Source: Shinella sp. PSBB067
Lineage (GTDB): Bacteria; Pseudomonadota; Alphaproteobacteria; Rhizobiales; Rhizobiaceae
Assembly: GCF_016839145.1 (NCBI RefSeq)
Contig: NZ_CP069303.1
Location: forward strand, 3,518,501 to 3,582,500
Reading direction: 5' to 3'
DNA: 64,000 nt
Below the pieces are notes generated by a model. The model was not told where the DNA came from and searched no databases. It was given only the letters and a program-made list of their open reading frames with translations. The position numbers and the translations under genes are program-made. Each line of letters starts with the position of its first letter. Positions within the stretch are counted from its first letter, which is position 1. Shown here in pieces: positions 37,577 through 48,160 of this stretch.

Positions 37577-40125
37577 TCAAAGCTCGCGCAGCACGGGCGC
37601 GGCCTTCTGCCCCAGGATGCGCCAGGTGCCGGCAAGGCCGATGCCGACGGTCATGACGAGCGCGGTCGCGACGGTCATGACGGCGACGTCGGGCAGGAAG
37701 CTCGACGGCAGCTTCATGATGCGGCTCACTACGAACCAGGCGGCCATGCCCCCGGCAAAGAGCGCGAAGACCGCAGTCGCCAGCCCCAGCATCAGGTATT
37801 CGTAGCTGAAGGCCCGGATCAGCGTCGTCCGCGTCGCGCCGAGCGTCTTCAGCACGACAGCGTCGTGCACGCGCGCCCGGTTGCCGGCGGCGAGCGCCCC
37901 GGCAAGCACGAGGATCGAGGCGACGAGCGCCACCGCCGCGGCCGCGCGGATCGCGGTGGCGAGCTGGCCGACGAGTTCGTTGATGACGTCGAGCGCATCC
38001 TTGACGCGCACGCTGGTGACGGTCGGATAGGCATTGGTGATGGCCTTGAGCGTCGCCGCCTCCTGCGGCGCCGTCGCGGACGGGTCGATGACCGTGGCGA
38101 GCCAGGCATGCGGCGCGCCGGCAAAGGTGTTGGGCGAGAACACCATGACGAAGTTGATCGACAGCGATTCCCACTCGACATTGCGGAAATTGGCGATGCG
38201 CGCGGTGGTGTTGCGGCCGAGCACGTTGACGGTCACCGTGTCGCCGATCATGAGGCCGAGCTCGCGGCCTTCCTCCGCCGAGAAGGAGACGAGCGGCTCG
38301 CCGGAATAGTCCTCCGGCCACCACGCACCTTCCGAAAGCGTCGAATTTTCCGGCACGTTCCTGGCATAGGTGATGCCGCGGTCGCCGCGCAGCACCCACT
38401 GGCCTTCCGGCGGCACCGCGACCTTCGCCACGTCCACGCCGTTGAGCTCCATCACCCGGCCGCGCAGCATCGGCACCTCGATGATCTTGCCCTCCGGCAT
38501 GTTCGCCTTCAGCACGTCGCGGAAGCCGTCGAGCTCGCTGCCCTGGATGTCGACGAAGAAGAAATTCGGCGCCCGCTCCGGCAGGTTGCCGGTCAGTTCT
38601 CGGCGCAGGTTCCCGTCGATCAGCGTCAGCGTGACGAGGAGCGCAAGGCCGAGGCCGAGCGACAGCACGACGGAGGAGGTCAAGGCCCCCGGCCGGTGGA
38701 TATTGCCGACGGCGAGCCTGAGCGCCGGCGAATTGACCCGCGGGCTGCGCTTCGCGAGCGCCGTGATCAGCATGGCGACGGCGCGCAGCACGACGAAGGC
38801 GAAGGCGATGGCCCCGAGGAAGACGAGCGCGATATAGCGGTCATAGGCTGTGTAGACGGCAAGTCCCGCGAGCGCCGCGAGGAACACCGCCGCACCCAGC
38901 ACATAGGGCCAGCCCGGCAGGCGGCCCGCCTCGAAGCCCTGCTCGCGGAAGAGCGCCGTCGCCGGCACCTCGCGGGCATGGCCGAGCGGCATGATGGCGA
39001 AGGCGAGCGCGGTCAGCAGGCCGAAGACGGCGGCGAGCAGCAGGGCGGACGGATAGACCGCCGCCTCGGCCGGCACCGGCAGGACGCCATCCAGGAACCG
39101 CATCGCCACGACGGGCATCAGCGCGCCGAAGGCGAGCCCGATGGCGATGCCGACCGCTGCGATCAGCGCGATCTGCCCGAGATAGACGAGGGCCACCAGC
39201 GAGGCGGGCGCCCCGAGGCACTTGAAGGTGGCGATCACGGCGCGCTTGGAATCGAGATAGGCCCGCACGGCATTGGCAACGCCCACACCGCCGACGATCA
39301 GCGCCGTCAGGCCGACCAGCGTCAGGAACTGCGAGAAGCGGGTGATGTTGGCGGTAAGCGCCGGCGCCGCGCTGTCGGCGGTGCGGATCGACCAGCCGGC
39401 GGCGGGGAAGGCCTTGTTCGCATCCGCCCGGATCGTCGCGGGCAGGATGCCGGGATCGGATATACGGATGCGGTAGGCGTTTTCGACGAGGCTGCCTGTC
39501 TGCACGAGGCCGCTCGCTTTCAGGGCCTCTTCCGACAGAAGCAGGCGCGGGGCGAAACCGAAGCCTTCCGAAACGGCATCCGGCTCGCGCGTCAGCGTCG
39601 CCGCTATCCGGATCTTCGCCGTGCCGAGCAGGATTTCGTCGCCGACGGCAACGCCGAGCCGGTCGAGCAGCAGCGGCGCGACGACGGCGCCATAGGCATC
39701 GCCCTCCCTGGCGAAGAGTGCCGCGGCCGGCTTTTGCGGCTCGGTCTCCAGCGTGCCGTAGAGCGGATAGGCGCCGTCGACGCCCTTGGCCTCCACCAGC
39801 GTCTGGTCGGAACCGTCGGGCAGGCGCACCATGGAGCGCAGCCCCGTCGACAGCGAGACGTCACCGAGGCCCTCGAAATATTTCAGCTCCTCGGGCGTCG
39901 CGAAACGGTTGCGCAACTCGAAGCGCACGTCGCCGGCCAGCAGCGTCTGGCCCTGCGAGGCGATCGCTTCGGTGATGGCGCTCGACACCGAGTTGACGCC
40001 GGCGATCGCCGCCGTGCCGAGCGCGATGCAGGCGAGGAAGATGTAGAATCCCTTCAGGCCGCCGCGCATCTCGCGCAGCGCAAGGCGAAGGGCGAGCGGA
40101 ACCTGCCGGAGGATCGCGCCGACCC

Positions 40126-40129
<4 letters not shown>
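37577..40129 (-). CDS. ABC transporter permease, FtsX-like (YbbP type)
   Basis: An 850-residue membrane protein with two FtsX domains and two large periplasmic parts, about ten transmembrane segments, an unusual size shared with E. coli YbbP. Segments include LACIALGTAAIAGVNSVSSA near residue 33 and RTTLIRAFSYEYLMLGLATA near 780. It overlaps the ATPase start by four bases. With the ATPase and divergent TesA-like gene it forms the widespread ybbP-ybbA-tesA arrangement, whose substrate is unproved but thought to be a lipid or hydrophobic compound. Confidence 0.92.
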
Positions 40130-40839
<710 letters not shown>

Positions 40840-40898
40840 GGAATTCTGCCCTATATGTAAGGAAAAGACTGGAATGTCAGCAATCTAGGATCAGCATC

Positions 40899-41543
40899 AT
40901 GTCGTTTAAAGCGGCGCTCGGATTTTTCGCCTCACTTGCAATCACAGCTTTGTTATCCGCCGGCATCGCCCGGGCCGAACCGGTGCGGCTCGTGGGCTTC
41001 GGCGACAGCCTGATGGCCGGCTACCAGCTTCCCGCCGCCGATGCCTTTCCGGTGAAGCTGGAGGCGGCCCTCAGGGCGAAGGGCCATGCAGTCGAGATCG
41101 CCAATGCCGGCGTTTCCGGCGACACGACGTCGGGCGGCCTTGCCCGCCTCGACTGGTCGATCCCCGAGGGAACGCAGGGCGTCATCCTCGAACTCGGCGC
41201 CAACGATGCGCTGCGCGGCATTCCGCCGGACCAGACGGAAAAGAACCTCGACGCGATGCTGACGCGCCTCAAGGAGCGCGGCATCGCGGTGCTTCTCGCC
41301 GGCATGCTGGCCCCGCCGAACATGGGCGCGGACTATGCCGAGCGCTTCAACGGCATCTACAGGCGCCTGTCGGAAAAGCACGGCGTTCCCCTTTATCCCT
41401 TCTTCCTCGAAGGGGTCGTGACGAAGGCGGATCTCCAGCTCGACGACGGCATGCATCCGAATACCGAGGGCGTGGACGCCATGGTCCGGTCCATTCTGCC
41501 CGCGGTCGAGACCTTCCTCGGGTCGATCAAGACAGGGGAGTAG
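40899..41543 (+). CDS. tesA: Arylesterase / lysophospholipase L1-like SGNH hydrolase (TesA)
   Basis: A 214-residue periplasmic esterase with a signal peptide (residues 1-26, ending IARA). SGNH blocks are all present: nucleophile S37 in GFGDSLMAGY, Gly of block II in GVSGDTTSGG, N102 in LGANDALRG, and D183/H186 in DDGMHPN. TesA has thioesterase, esterase and lysophospholipase activity in E. coli. Divergent from the ybbA/ybbP-type transporter, an association conserved from gammaproteobacteria. Confidence 0.94.
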   Translation: MSFKAALGFFASLAITALLSAGIARAEPVRLVGFGDSLMAGYQLPAADAFPVKLEAALRAKGHAVEIANAGVSGDTTSGGLARLDWSIPEGTQGVILELGANDALRGIPPDQTEKNLDAMLTRLKERGIAVLLAGMLAPPNMGADYAERFNGIYRRLSEKHGVPLYPFFLEGVVTKADLQLDDGMHPNTEGVDAMVRSILPAVETFLGSIKTGE

Positions 41544-41625
41544 TTATCGTGGGTGCGAAATTAGGGTTGCGCAAAAACCGGTTGCGTGATTCGCTGATGC
41601 TACATTCCAGCAGGGAGAAGTCGCC

Positions 41626-42207
41626 ATGCCGAGACTTTTCGTCGCCCTCGAAGTGCCGCGCAACGCGGCGATGAGCCTCTCGCTCCTGAGAGGCGGACTT
41701 CCCGGAGCCCGCTGGATCGATGTCGAGAATTTCCACATCACCCTGCGCTTCATCGGTGACATCGACGGCCGCACCGCCGACGAGGTGGTCGACCGGCTCG
41801 ACCGCATCGAGCGCCCGGAATTCCAGCTCGCGCTTTCCGGCCTGGGCTCCTTCGGCTCGAAGAAACCGCATTCGGTCTTCGCCGGGGTCACGCAGGCGCC
41901 CGAAATGTACGCGCTGCAGGGCGAGATCGAGCGCATCTGCCAGCGCCTCGGCCTTCCCGCCGATCCGCGCAAGTTCACCCCGCACGTTACGCTCGCCCGC
42001 CTGCGCAACGCCCGCACCGAGGATGTCGCCCACTACCTCTCCGGCCGCGGCAACTTCCACACCGCCCCCTTCACCGTGAACCGCTTCGTGCTGATGTCCT
42101 CGAAGGAATCGGTCGGCGGCGGGCCGTATCTGACGGAAGAAGTGTTTCCGCTTTATGAGACGGGCGGCGGCTGGGACGGGGCGGATTTGCACGACCATCT
42201 CGTTTGA
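41626..42207 (+). CDS. thpR: RNA 2',3'-cyclic phosphodiesterase
   Basis: A 193-residue 2H phosphoesterase. The two catalytic H-x-T-x motifs are H37 in NFHITLRFIGD and H120 in FTPHVTLARLRN, separated by the family's usual distance. It hydrolyses 2',3'-cyclic phosphates to 2'-phosphates; the old name is 2'-5' RNA ligase (LigT). It follows tesA by 82 bases. The last residues YETGGGWDGADLHDH are a little longer than the E. coli protein. Confidence 0.93.
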   Translation: MPRLFVALEVPRNAAMSLSLLRGGLPGARWIDVENFHITLRFIGDIDGRTADEVVDRLDRIERPEFQLALSGLGSFGSKKPHSVFAGVTQAPEMYALQGEIERICQRLGLPADPRKFTPHVTLARLRNARTEDVAHYLSGRGNFHTAPFTVNRFVLMSSKESVGGGPYLTEEVFPLYETGGGWDGADLHDHLV

Positions 42208-42246
42208 TCGCTGAACCTCCCGAGGTAAGAATGCGGAGCATAACCG

Positions 42247-42819
42247 GTGCGCATTGCCGCAATTCGATCGACGGGTAACAGCCGTATCGTTTACTGGCTC
42301 GCAGGCGCTCTATTGCTATGGCTAATGTTTCCGATCGGCATCTTGGATATTCTCATCGAACCAAAATGGTTCGCTCCAAACCCGCAATGCGATAGCCTCG
42401 GCGTTCCGATCTTATGGCTGCAGGAAGGCCTGATCCCATGGACATTGATTTCCGTGGTGATTCCGGCGATCCCCGTATTTCTGATTGTGCGTAAGCGCGT
42501 TGCCGGTGCGGATATCTTCGACTTGCACCTCGGTACCGCGCCTTGGAATTGGATCGTCACGCTTCTGACAGCGGCTGCCCTCTTGCCGATTATTTTCGAC
42601 ATAGGACGATATCTTTGGGAAGTATCCGTTCTCCAGACTATTACAGGAGATTGCGGAGGAAGCGCCGAGCCGGTGACTATAACCATGCGAAGACCCATCA
42701 TTCAGTTCACTCCTCTCTGGGAAGCCGGCTTCGCTCTTTGGATATTGCATCTCCGTGCCCTGCTCCTTTCGCCGCGCAGGGTTGAGCAATTCACCCCTCT
42801 TCCGTCGGCGGAATCTTGA
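42247..42819 (+). CDS. Unknown membrane protein in a low-GC patch
   Basis: A 190-residue frame (GTG start at 42247; an alternative start may exist) with four hydrophobic segments, around residues 17-37, 60-83, 100-122 and 160-172. Two cysteines lie in PNPQCDSLG and TGDCGGS, which would face the same side and could pair. I recognise no family. Base composition is near 50% GC, well below the neighbours, and codon use is mixed (TTA, AGA, ATA present), which suggests recent acquisition. No mobility gene is adjacent. Confidence 0.6.
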   Translation: MRIAAIRSTGNSRIVYWLAGALLLWLMFPIGILDILIEPKWFAPNPQCDSLGVPILWLQEGLIPWTLISVVIPAIPVFLIVRKRVAGADIFDLHLGTAPWNWIVTLLTAAALLPIIFDIGRYLWEVSVLQTITGDCGGSAEPVTITMRRPIIQFTPLWEAGFALWILHLRALLLSPRRVEQFTPLPSAES

Positions 42820-43103
42820 TCGCCAGCTTTTGTAGTAAAGCTTGTGCAAAACGCTTACGCCCTTGTTGCGATTCGGTATTTCGTGACCCCCACGGGCACC
42901 TCGTCAATTCCTTGCTGAGAACAAAACCTGAATCACTCCGAGTCATCGATTCGTCTCCGTTTCGTTCGCGCCCTGTTCCCGGCGGTGGGGAAAGCACCGG
43001 GAAAACCGTCCTATTTCGCCTCCCCCCTTGCCATCGGCCGCCCCGATGGGCATCTGTGAGCCGAAACTGAAACCTGCCGGGGCATGTCTTGTCGCAAGCA
43101 CCC
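42820..43103. other. Low-GC gap before the helicase gene
   Basis: No secure gene. On the minus strand a 51-codon frame (42791-42946, starting MTRSDSGFVLSKELTRCPWG) has GGAG about nine bases upstream and would overlap the end of the unknown membrane gene by 29 bases; it has no family I know and may be noise. The rest is AT-richer than average as far as about 42980, then returns to the local composition. Confidence 0.35.
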
Positions 43104-46100
43104 ATGATCCTGAGCGGCCGCGGCGTGACCGCGGTGCTCGGCCCGACCAATACGGGCAAGACCCACTACGCAATCGAGCGCATGGTGGCACATGAGACGG
43201 GCATCATCGGCCTGCCTCTGCGCCTTCTCGCGCGCGAGGTCTATACGCGCCTTGTCGAGAAGGTCGGCCAGCACAATGTCGCGCTCGTCACCGGCGAGGA
43301 GAAGATCACGCCGCATATGGCGCGCTTCTCCGTCTGCACGGTGGAGGCGATGCCGCGCGAGACGCGGGCTTCCTTCGTCGCCATCGACGAGGTGCAGCTT
43401 GCCGGCGACCTCGAACGCGGCCACATCTTCACCGACCGGGTTCTGCATCTGAGGGGCCGCGACGAGACGCTGCTGCTCGGCGCCGCCACCATGAAGCCGA
43501 TCCTCGAGCAGCTCCTGCCCGGCATCCATGTCATCGAGCGGCCGCGCCTGTCGCAGCTCTTCTACTCCGGCTCGAAGAAGATCACCCGCCTGCCGCAGCG
43601 CACCGCCATCGTCGCCTTCTCGGCCGACGAGGTCTATGCCATCGCCGAGCTCATCCGCCGCCAGCGCGGCGGGGCCGCGGTCGTGCTCGGCGCGCTCTCG
43701 CCGCGCACCCGCAACGCGCAGGTCGCGCTCTACCAGGAGGGCGACGTCGAATATCTCGTCGCCACCGACGCCATCGGCATGGGCCTCAATCTCGACGTGG
43801 ACCACGTCGCCTTCGCGCAGGACCGCAAGTTCGACGGCTACCAGTTCCGCAACCTGAACCCGGCGGAACTCGCCCAGATCGCCGGTCGCGCGGGCCGGCA
43901 CATGCGCGACGGCACCTTCGGCGTGACCGGCCGCGTCGATCCCTTCGACGACGAACTGGTCCAGCGCATCGAGACGCATCACTTCGATCCCGTCAGGGTG
44001 CTGCAATGGCGCACCCCCCGCTTCGACTATGCCTCGCTGCAATCGCTCCGCCAGTCGCTCGACGCGCCGCCGCCCATCGGTGGCCTGACGCGGGCGCTGC
44101 CGGCGGTCGACCAGCAGGCACTGGAGCATCTGTCGCGCTACCCCGACATCCGCGAGCTGGCCACCACGCCGGAGCGGGTCGAAAAGCTCTGGGAGGCCTG
44201 CGCGCTTCCCGACTATCGCCGCATCGCCCCCGCCCAGCACGCCGACCTCATCTCGACGCTCTATGCGGACCTCGTCAAGCGCGGCACGGTCAACGAGGAC
44301 TTCATGGCGGACCAGGTCCGCCGCGCCGACCGGACCGACGGCGAAATCGACACGCTTTCGGCACGAATCGCGCAGATAAGGACCTGGACCTATGTGTCGA
44401 ATCGGCCCGGATGGCTTGCCGATCCGACACACTGGCAGGAAAAGACGCGGGAAATCGAAGACCGATTGTCCGATGCGCTACATGAACGGTTGACGAAACG
44501 CTTTGTTGATCGCAGGACATCTGTGCTCATGAAGCGCCTGAGAGAGAATGCGATGCTGGAAGCTGAAATCAGTGTGAATGGCGATGTCTTCGTGGAAGGA
44601 CATCATGTCGGGCAGTTGGCCGGTTTCCGGTTCACGCTCGTCGCCGGAACGGAAGGACCCGACGCGAAGGCCGTGCAGGCGGCCGCGCAGAAGGCGCTCG
44701 CGCTGGAGTTCGAAGCCCGTGCCGCGCGCCTGCATGCAGCCGGCAATGCCGATCTCGCCCTCGGCTCGGACGGCACCGTGCGCTGGCTCGGCGATCCCGT
44801 CGCGCGCCTCGCCGCCTCCGACCACGTCATGCGCCCACGCGTCATCCTGCTCTCCGACGAGCAACTGACGGGCAACGCCCGCGACCACGTCGCCGCCCGC
44901 GTCGAGCGCTTCGTCAATCACCACATCGCGACCGTGCTCAAGCCGCTCGACGATCTCTCGCGCGCCGAAGACCTGCAGGGCCTTGCCAAGGGCCTCGCCT
45001 TCCAGCTCGTCGAGAACCTCGGCGTGCTCTTCCGCCGCGACGTCGCCGACGACGTCAAGGCGCTCGACCAGGACGCCCGCGCCTCCATGCGCAAGCACGG
45101 CATCCGCTTCGGCGCCTACCACATCTTCATGCCGGCGCTGTTGAAGCCCGCCCCGGCCGAACTCATCACGCTGCTCTGGGCGCTGAAGAACGACGGCCTC
45201 GACAAGCCGGGCTACGGCGACCTCATTCCGGTGCTGGCCGCCGGCCGCACCTCGGTCGTCACCGATCCGGCCTTCGAGCGCGCCTTCTACAAGCTCGCCG
45301 GCTTCCGCTTCCTCGGCAAGCGCGCCGTGCGCATCGACATCCTCGAGCGTCTCGCCGACCTCATCCGTCCGCTCCTGCAGTGGAAGCCCGGCACGCCGCG
45401 CCCGGACGGCGCCTATGACGGCCGCCGCTTCACGGCGACCACCGCCATGCTCTCCATCCTCGGCGCGACGCCTGACGACATGGAAGAGATCCTCAAGGGC
45501 CTCGGCTACCGCGCCGACAGCGTGAAGGCCGAGGAGGCCGCCGCCTTCCTCGCCGCGCAGGCACCGGCCGCGGCCGCGGCCGGCTCCGAAACCCCGGCCG
45601 AGACGCCAACGGAAACGTCCGACGAGCACGATGCCGATGCGGCGGAAGGCGAGGCCGAGGCGCCCGCCGCTGCCGCCGAACAGGTCCCGGTCGCCGAGCC
45701 GGCAGAGGCCGCAGTACCCGTTGCCGAGGCACCGGCCGCCGCCGAAGCGGCTGCCGATGGCGAACCGGCGGAAGCCAAGCCGGTCCTTCTCTGGCGCCCG
45801 GGTTCGCGCCATGACAACCAGCGCCAGGGCCACCGCCATGGCGGCGAGCGCCAGGGTGACCGTCAGGGCCAGGGCGAACGCCGCGGCGGTGAACGCAATC
45901 GCGGCCAGCAGGCCGGCGAGCGCGGCGAACGGCGCGAAGGCGGCCGTGGCGGCCGTCCGGACCAGAAGGGCCGCGACGGAAAGCCGCAGGGCGGCAACCG
46001 CCCGGACCGCGGCGAGCGCAACGAGCGCGGCGGCAAGCCGCAGCAGGCGAAGTTCGAGGCCCGGCCGCCCCGCAAGGAAAAGCCGATCGACCCGGATTCG

Positions 46101-46145
46101 CCCTTCGCCAAGCTCGCGGCGCTCAAGGAGCAGATGAAAAAGTAG
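43104..46145 (+). CDS. SUV3-like DExH RNA/DNA helicase with disordered tail
   Basis: About 1013 residues from the ATG at 43104 (a TTG at 43089 is also possible; neither has a good ribosome site). Helicase core: Walker A GPTNTGKTHYAIE, AIDEVQLAGD (DEVQ in place of DEAD), GAATMKPIL, and the second domain ATDAIGMGLNLDVDHV with QIAGRAGRHMRDGTFG, as in mitochondrial SUV3. Residues about 820-900 are Ala/Glu/Pro-rich; the last 130 are Arg/Gly/Gln-rich and probably bind RNA. SUV3 partners with RNA-degrading enzymes; the bacterial role is not settled. An S4 protein gene follows after four bases. Confidence 0.92.
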   Translation: MILSGRGVTAVLGPTNTGKTHYAIERMVAHETGIIGLPLRLLAREVYTRLVEKVGQHNVALVTGEEKITPHMARFSVCTVEAMPRETRASFVAIDEVQLAGDLERGHIFTDRVLHLRGRDETLLLGAATMKPILEQLLPGIHVIERPRLSQLFYSGSKKITRLPQRTAIVAFSADEVYAIAELIRRQRGGAAVVLGALSPRTRNAQVALYQEGDVEYLVATDAIGMGLNLDVDHVAFAQDRKFDGYQFRNLNPAELAQIAGRAGRHMRDGTFGVTGRVDPFDDELVQRIETHHFDPVRVLQWRTPRFDYASLQSLRQSLDAPPPIGGLTRALPAVDQQALEHLSRYPDIRELATTPERVEKLWEACALPDYRRIAPAQHADLISTLYADLVKRGTVNEDFMADQVRRADRTDGEIDTLSARIAQIRTWTYVSNRPGWLADPTHWQEKTREIEDRLSDALHERLTKRFVDRRTSVLMKRLRENAMLEAEISVNGDVFVEGHHVGQLAGFRFTLVAGTEGPDAKAVQAAAQKALALEFEARAARLHAAGNADLALGSDGTVRWLGDPVARLAASDHVMRPRVILLSDEQLTGNARDHVAARVERFVNHHIATVLKPLDDLSRAEDLQGLAKGLAFQLVENLGVLFRRDVADDVKALDQDARASMRKHGIRFGAYHIFMPALLKPAPAELITLLWALKNDGLDKPGYGDLIPVLAAGRTSVVTDPAFERAFYKLAGFRFLGKRAVRIDILERLADLIRPLLQWKPGTPRPDGAYDGRRFTATTAMLSILGATPDDMEEILKGLGYRADSVKAEEAAAFLAAQAPAAAAAGSETPAETPTETSDEHDADAAEGEAEAPAAAAEQVPVAEPAEAAVPVAEAPAAAEAAADGEPAEAKPVLLWRPGSRHDNQRQGHRHGGERQGDRQGQGERRGGERNRGQQAGERGERREGGRGGRPDQKGRDGKPQGGNRPDRGERNERGGKPQQAKFEARPPRKEKPIDPDSPFAKLAALKEQMKK

Positions 46146-46149
46146 GCTG

Positions 46150-46569
46150 ATGGCGCGCGACGAGGAACAGCCGGCAGGTCAGGCGCGACAGCGCATCGAC
46201 AAGTGGCTGTTCTTCGCGCGGCTGCTCAAGTCGCGCTCGCTGGCGGCAAGGTCGGTCGTATCAGGCGATGTCAGCGTCAACGGCGTGAGTATCCGCCAGC
46301 CTTCCCATGCCGTGCGTGCCGGCGACGTCGTCGTCCTCTCGCTCGACCGGCACGACATGGTCGTTCAGGTGCTCCAGCCCGGCGAACGCCGCGGCCCCTA
46401 TGAGGAAGCACGGCTTCTCTACCGCGACATGACGCCGCCCCCACCGCCCCGCGAGGAACGCAATCTTTTTGCGCAGGCGACGCGCGAACGCGGCGCCGGG
46501 CGCCCGACGAAGCGGCAACGGCGGGAAACCGATCGGCTGCACGGTTTTCCCGGCGACGCCGAGGATTAG
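46150..46569 (+). CDS. S4-domain RNA-binding protein (Hsp15/HslR type)
   Basis: A 139-residue protein opening with an S4 domain: QRIDKWLFFARLLKSRSLAA (residues 15-34), VSVNGVSIRQPSHAVRAGDVV. Heat-shock protein 15 binds stalled 50S subunits carrying a nascent chain. Basic C-terminal tail (GRPTKRQRRETDR). Start only four bases after the helicase stop, so an RNA-metabolism operon is likely. Confidence 0.92.
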   Translation: MARDEEQPAGQARQRIDKWLFFARLLKSRSLAARSVVSGDVSVNGVSIRQPSHAVRAGDVVVLSLDRHDMVVQVLQPGERRGPYEEARLLYRDMTPPPPPREERNLFAQATRERGAGRPTKRQRRETDRLHGFPGDAED

Positions 46570-46759
46570 AATTCTATACCTCGCGCGCATCCGCCGGCGC
46601 ATGTATTACGCTTGCAAAGCGCCCGCAAAGCCTTTACCTCAGCCACCGGACAGCCTGCGCGAGCGCGGCCCTCTTCCTTCCGGCAGCCGACTGCGTGACA
46701 GGTCCTGCGGCGCCGGACGGCCCCGTCTCCGCCGCCTTATGACGATTCTGGAGTGAATC

Positions 46760-47098
46760 ATGACGTATGTCGTGACCGACAACTGCATCCGCTGCAAGTA
46801 CACGGACTGTGTGGAAGTTTGCCCCGTCGACTGCTTCTACGAGGGCGAGAACTTCCTCGTCATCCACCCCGACGAATGCATCGACTGCGGCGTCTGCGAA
46901 CCGGAATGTCCTGCCGAGGCGATCAAGCCCGATACCGAGCCGGGGCTCGACAAGTGGCTGAAGATCAATTCGGACTTCGCGTCGATCTGGCCGAACATCA
47001 CGGTCAAGCGCGATGCAATGCCGGAAGCCAAGGAAATGGACGGCGTGGAAGGCAAGTACGAACAGTACTTCTCGCCCAATCCCGGCCAGGGCGACTGA
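46760..47098 (+). CDS. fdxA: Seven-iron ferredoxin FdxA
   Basis: A 112-residue electron carrier. Cysteines C9, C17 and C21-Pro, plus C12, in the first half and C40, C43, C46 and C50-Pro in the second bind one [3Fe-4S] and one [4Fe-4S] cluster, the bacterial 7Fe pattern with the usual long acidic tail. Essential in many alphaproteobacteria. Its 190-bp upstream gap implies its own promoter. Confidence 0.96.
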   Translation: MTYVVTDNCIRCKYTDCVEVCPVDCFYEGENFLVIHPDECIDCGVCEPECPAEAIKPDTEPGLDKWLKINSDFASIWPNITVKRDAMPEAKEMDGVEGKYEQYFSPNPGQGD

Positions 47099-47507
47099 GG
47101 CGTCTGCGGTCGGGCCGTGACGTCCGGACACCGCCCCCGCCGCGCGAAGGCGGCAGGCGAAGCTGGGGAAAAAAGCGTGCTCCCGCCGAAAGGCGATGGG
47201 ACAGGCTTGATGACCCATGCGAAGCAAATTATTGATTTCGGCACTTTTTTGTGATAGGGTCTGGATACTGATCCAAATCGCGGCATTTCGCATGCCCGAG
47301 CACCACCACGAAAGCAAACGATCCCTCAACGTCGCTCACCTCCCATAGGCAACTCCGGTTGCTCGAAAAGTGATTGCGTCGCAAGGGGGCATTTTTGCGC
47401 ATGGCGGACGGACCAGAGTGGTGACACCTCAAGGTGCCCCCGTCTTTCCCGGGTCCCCGACCCACCCCGGCTGTCGCCGGGAGCGTAACAGGGAGTATTT
47501 GAATAGA
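47099..47507. other. Intergenic region before carD
   Basis: 409 bases with a clear AT-rich promoter patch around 47225-47275, then a leader of about 240 bases containing small GC hairpins (CCCGGG and CCGGC...GCCGG between 47455 and 47482). I see no open frame with coding character. Confidence 0.5.
47233..47260 (+). promoter_or_regulatory. Candidate carD promoter
   Basis: TTGATT at 47233-47238, 16 bases, TAGGGT at 47255-47260, in an AT-rich patch. The long untranslated leader that would follow is typical for a highly regulated gene. Confidence 0.4.
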
Positions 47508-48077
47508 ATGACGACCCAGCAGAAGAAATCTTCCACGCGCCAGGGCTTCAAGACCGGCGAGTCGATCGTCTACCCCGCTCACGGTGTCGGCCAGATCGTC
47601 GCCATCGAGGAGCAGGAAGTTGCCGGCATGAAGCTCGAGCTCTTTGTCATCGACTTCGAGAAGGACAAGATGCGCCTCAAGGTGCCGGTTGCCAAGGCCG
47701 TTTCCATCGGCATGCGCAAACTGTCGGAGACCGATTTCGTCGAACGCGCGCTGAAGGTTGTCCAGGGCAAGGCCCGCGTGAAGCGCACCATGTGGTCGCG
47801 CCGCGCACAGGAATACGATGCCAAGATCAATTCGGGCGACCTGATCTCGATCGCCGAAGTGGTCCGTGACCTCTACCGCGCCGAGAACCAGCCGGAACAG
47901 TCCTATTCCGAGCGCCAGCTTTACGAAGCCGCCCTCGACCGGATGGCCCGCGAAATCGCCGCCGTCAACAAGATGTCGGAAACCGAGGCTGTCCGCCTCG
48001 TCGAGACGAACCTTGCCAAGGGTCCCAAGCGCGGCAAGGCCATCGACGAAGACGAGTCCCAGGACGAAGCCGCCTGA
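47508..48077 (+). CDS. carD: CarD family transcriptional regulator
   Basis: A 189-residue regulator that binds the RNA polymerase beta subunit and stabilises open complexes at rRNA and other promoters. The N-terminal RNAP-interaction domain is FKTGESIVYPAHGVGQIVAI (residues 14-33); the helical C-terminal domain contains the DNA-contacting W in KRTMWSRRAQEY. Start ATG at 47508; a TTG three codons earlier is possible. fdxA-carD-rpoH2 order is common in rhizobia. Confidence 0.95.
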   Translation: MTTQQKKSSTRQGFKTGESIVYPAHGVGQIVAIEEQEVAGMKLELFVIDFEKDKMRLKVPVAKAVSIGMRKLSETDFVERALKVVQGKARVKRTMWSRRAQEYDAKINSGDLISIAEVVRDLYRAENQPEQSYSERQLYEAALDRMAREIAAVNKMSETEAVRLVETNLAKGPKRGKAIDEDESQDEAA

Positions 48078-48104
48078 TCTAGGGCGCACCGTCGAAATTT
48101 AAAG

Positions 48105-48131
48105 CCCGGCCGGCGACGGCCGGGTTTTTTT
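48105..48131 (+). terminator. carD terminator
   Basis: CCCGGCCG-GCGA-CGGCCGGG then seven Ts, 28 bases after the carD stop. Very strong intrinsic terminator. Confidence 0.93.
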
Positions 48132-48133
48132 GT

Positions 48134-48160
48134 GGAACTTTTTTGCAGCGCAACCGTTTC
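48134..48160 (+). promoter_or_regulatory. EcfG/RpoE2-type promoter of rpoH2
   Basis: GGAAC at 48134-48138, exactly 16 bases, then CGTTTC at 48155-48160. This is the general-stress sigma consensus, three bases after the carD terminator and 248 bases before the rpoH2 start. In Sinorhizobium meliloti rpoH2 is a known RpoE2 target, which makes this match far more credible than chance. Confidence 0.82.

Noticed and set aside
42816..43070. An 84-codon plus-strand frame before the helicase
   Set aside because: No ribosome site, no family, and it overlaps the end of the previous gene.
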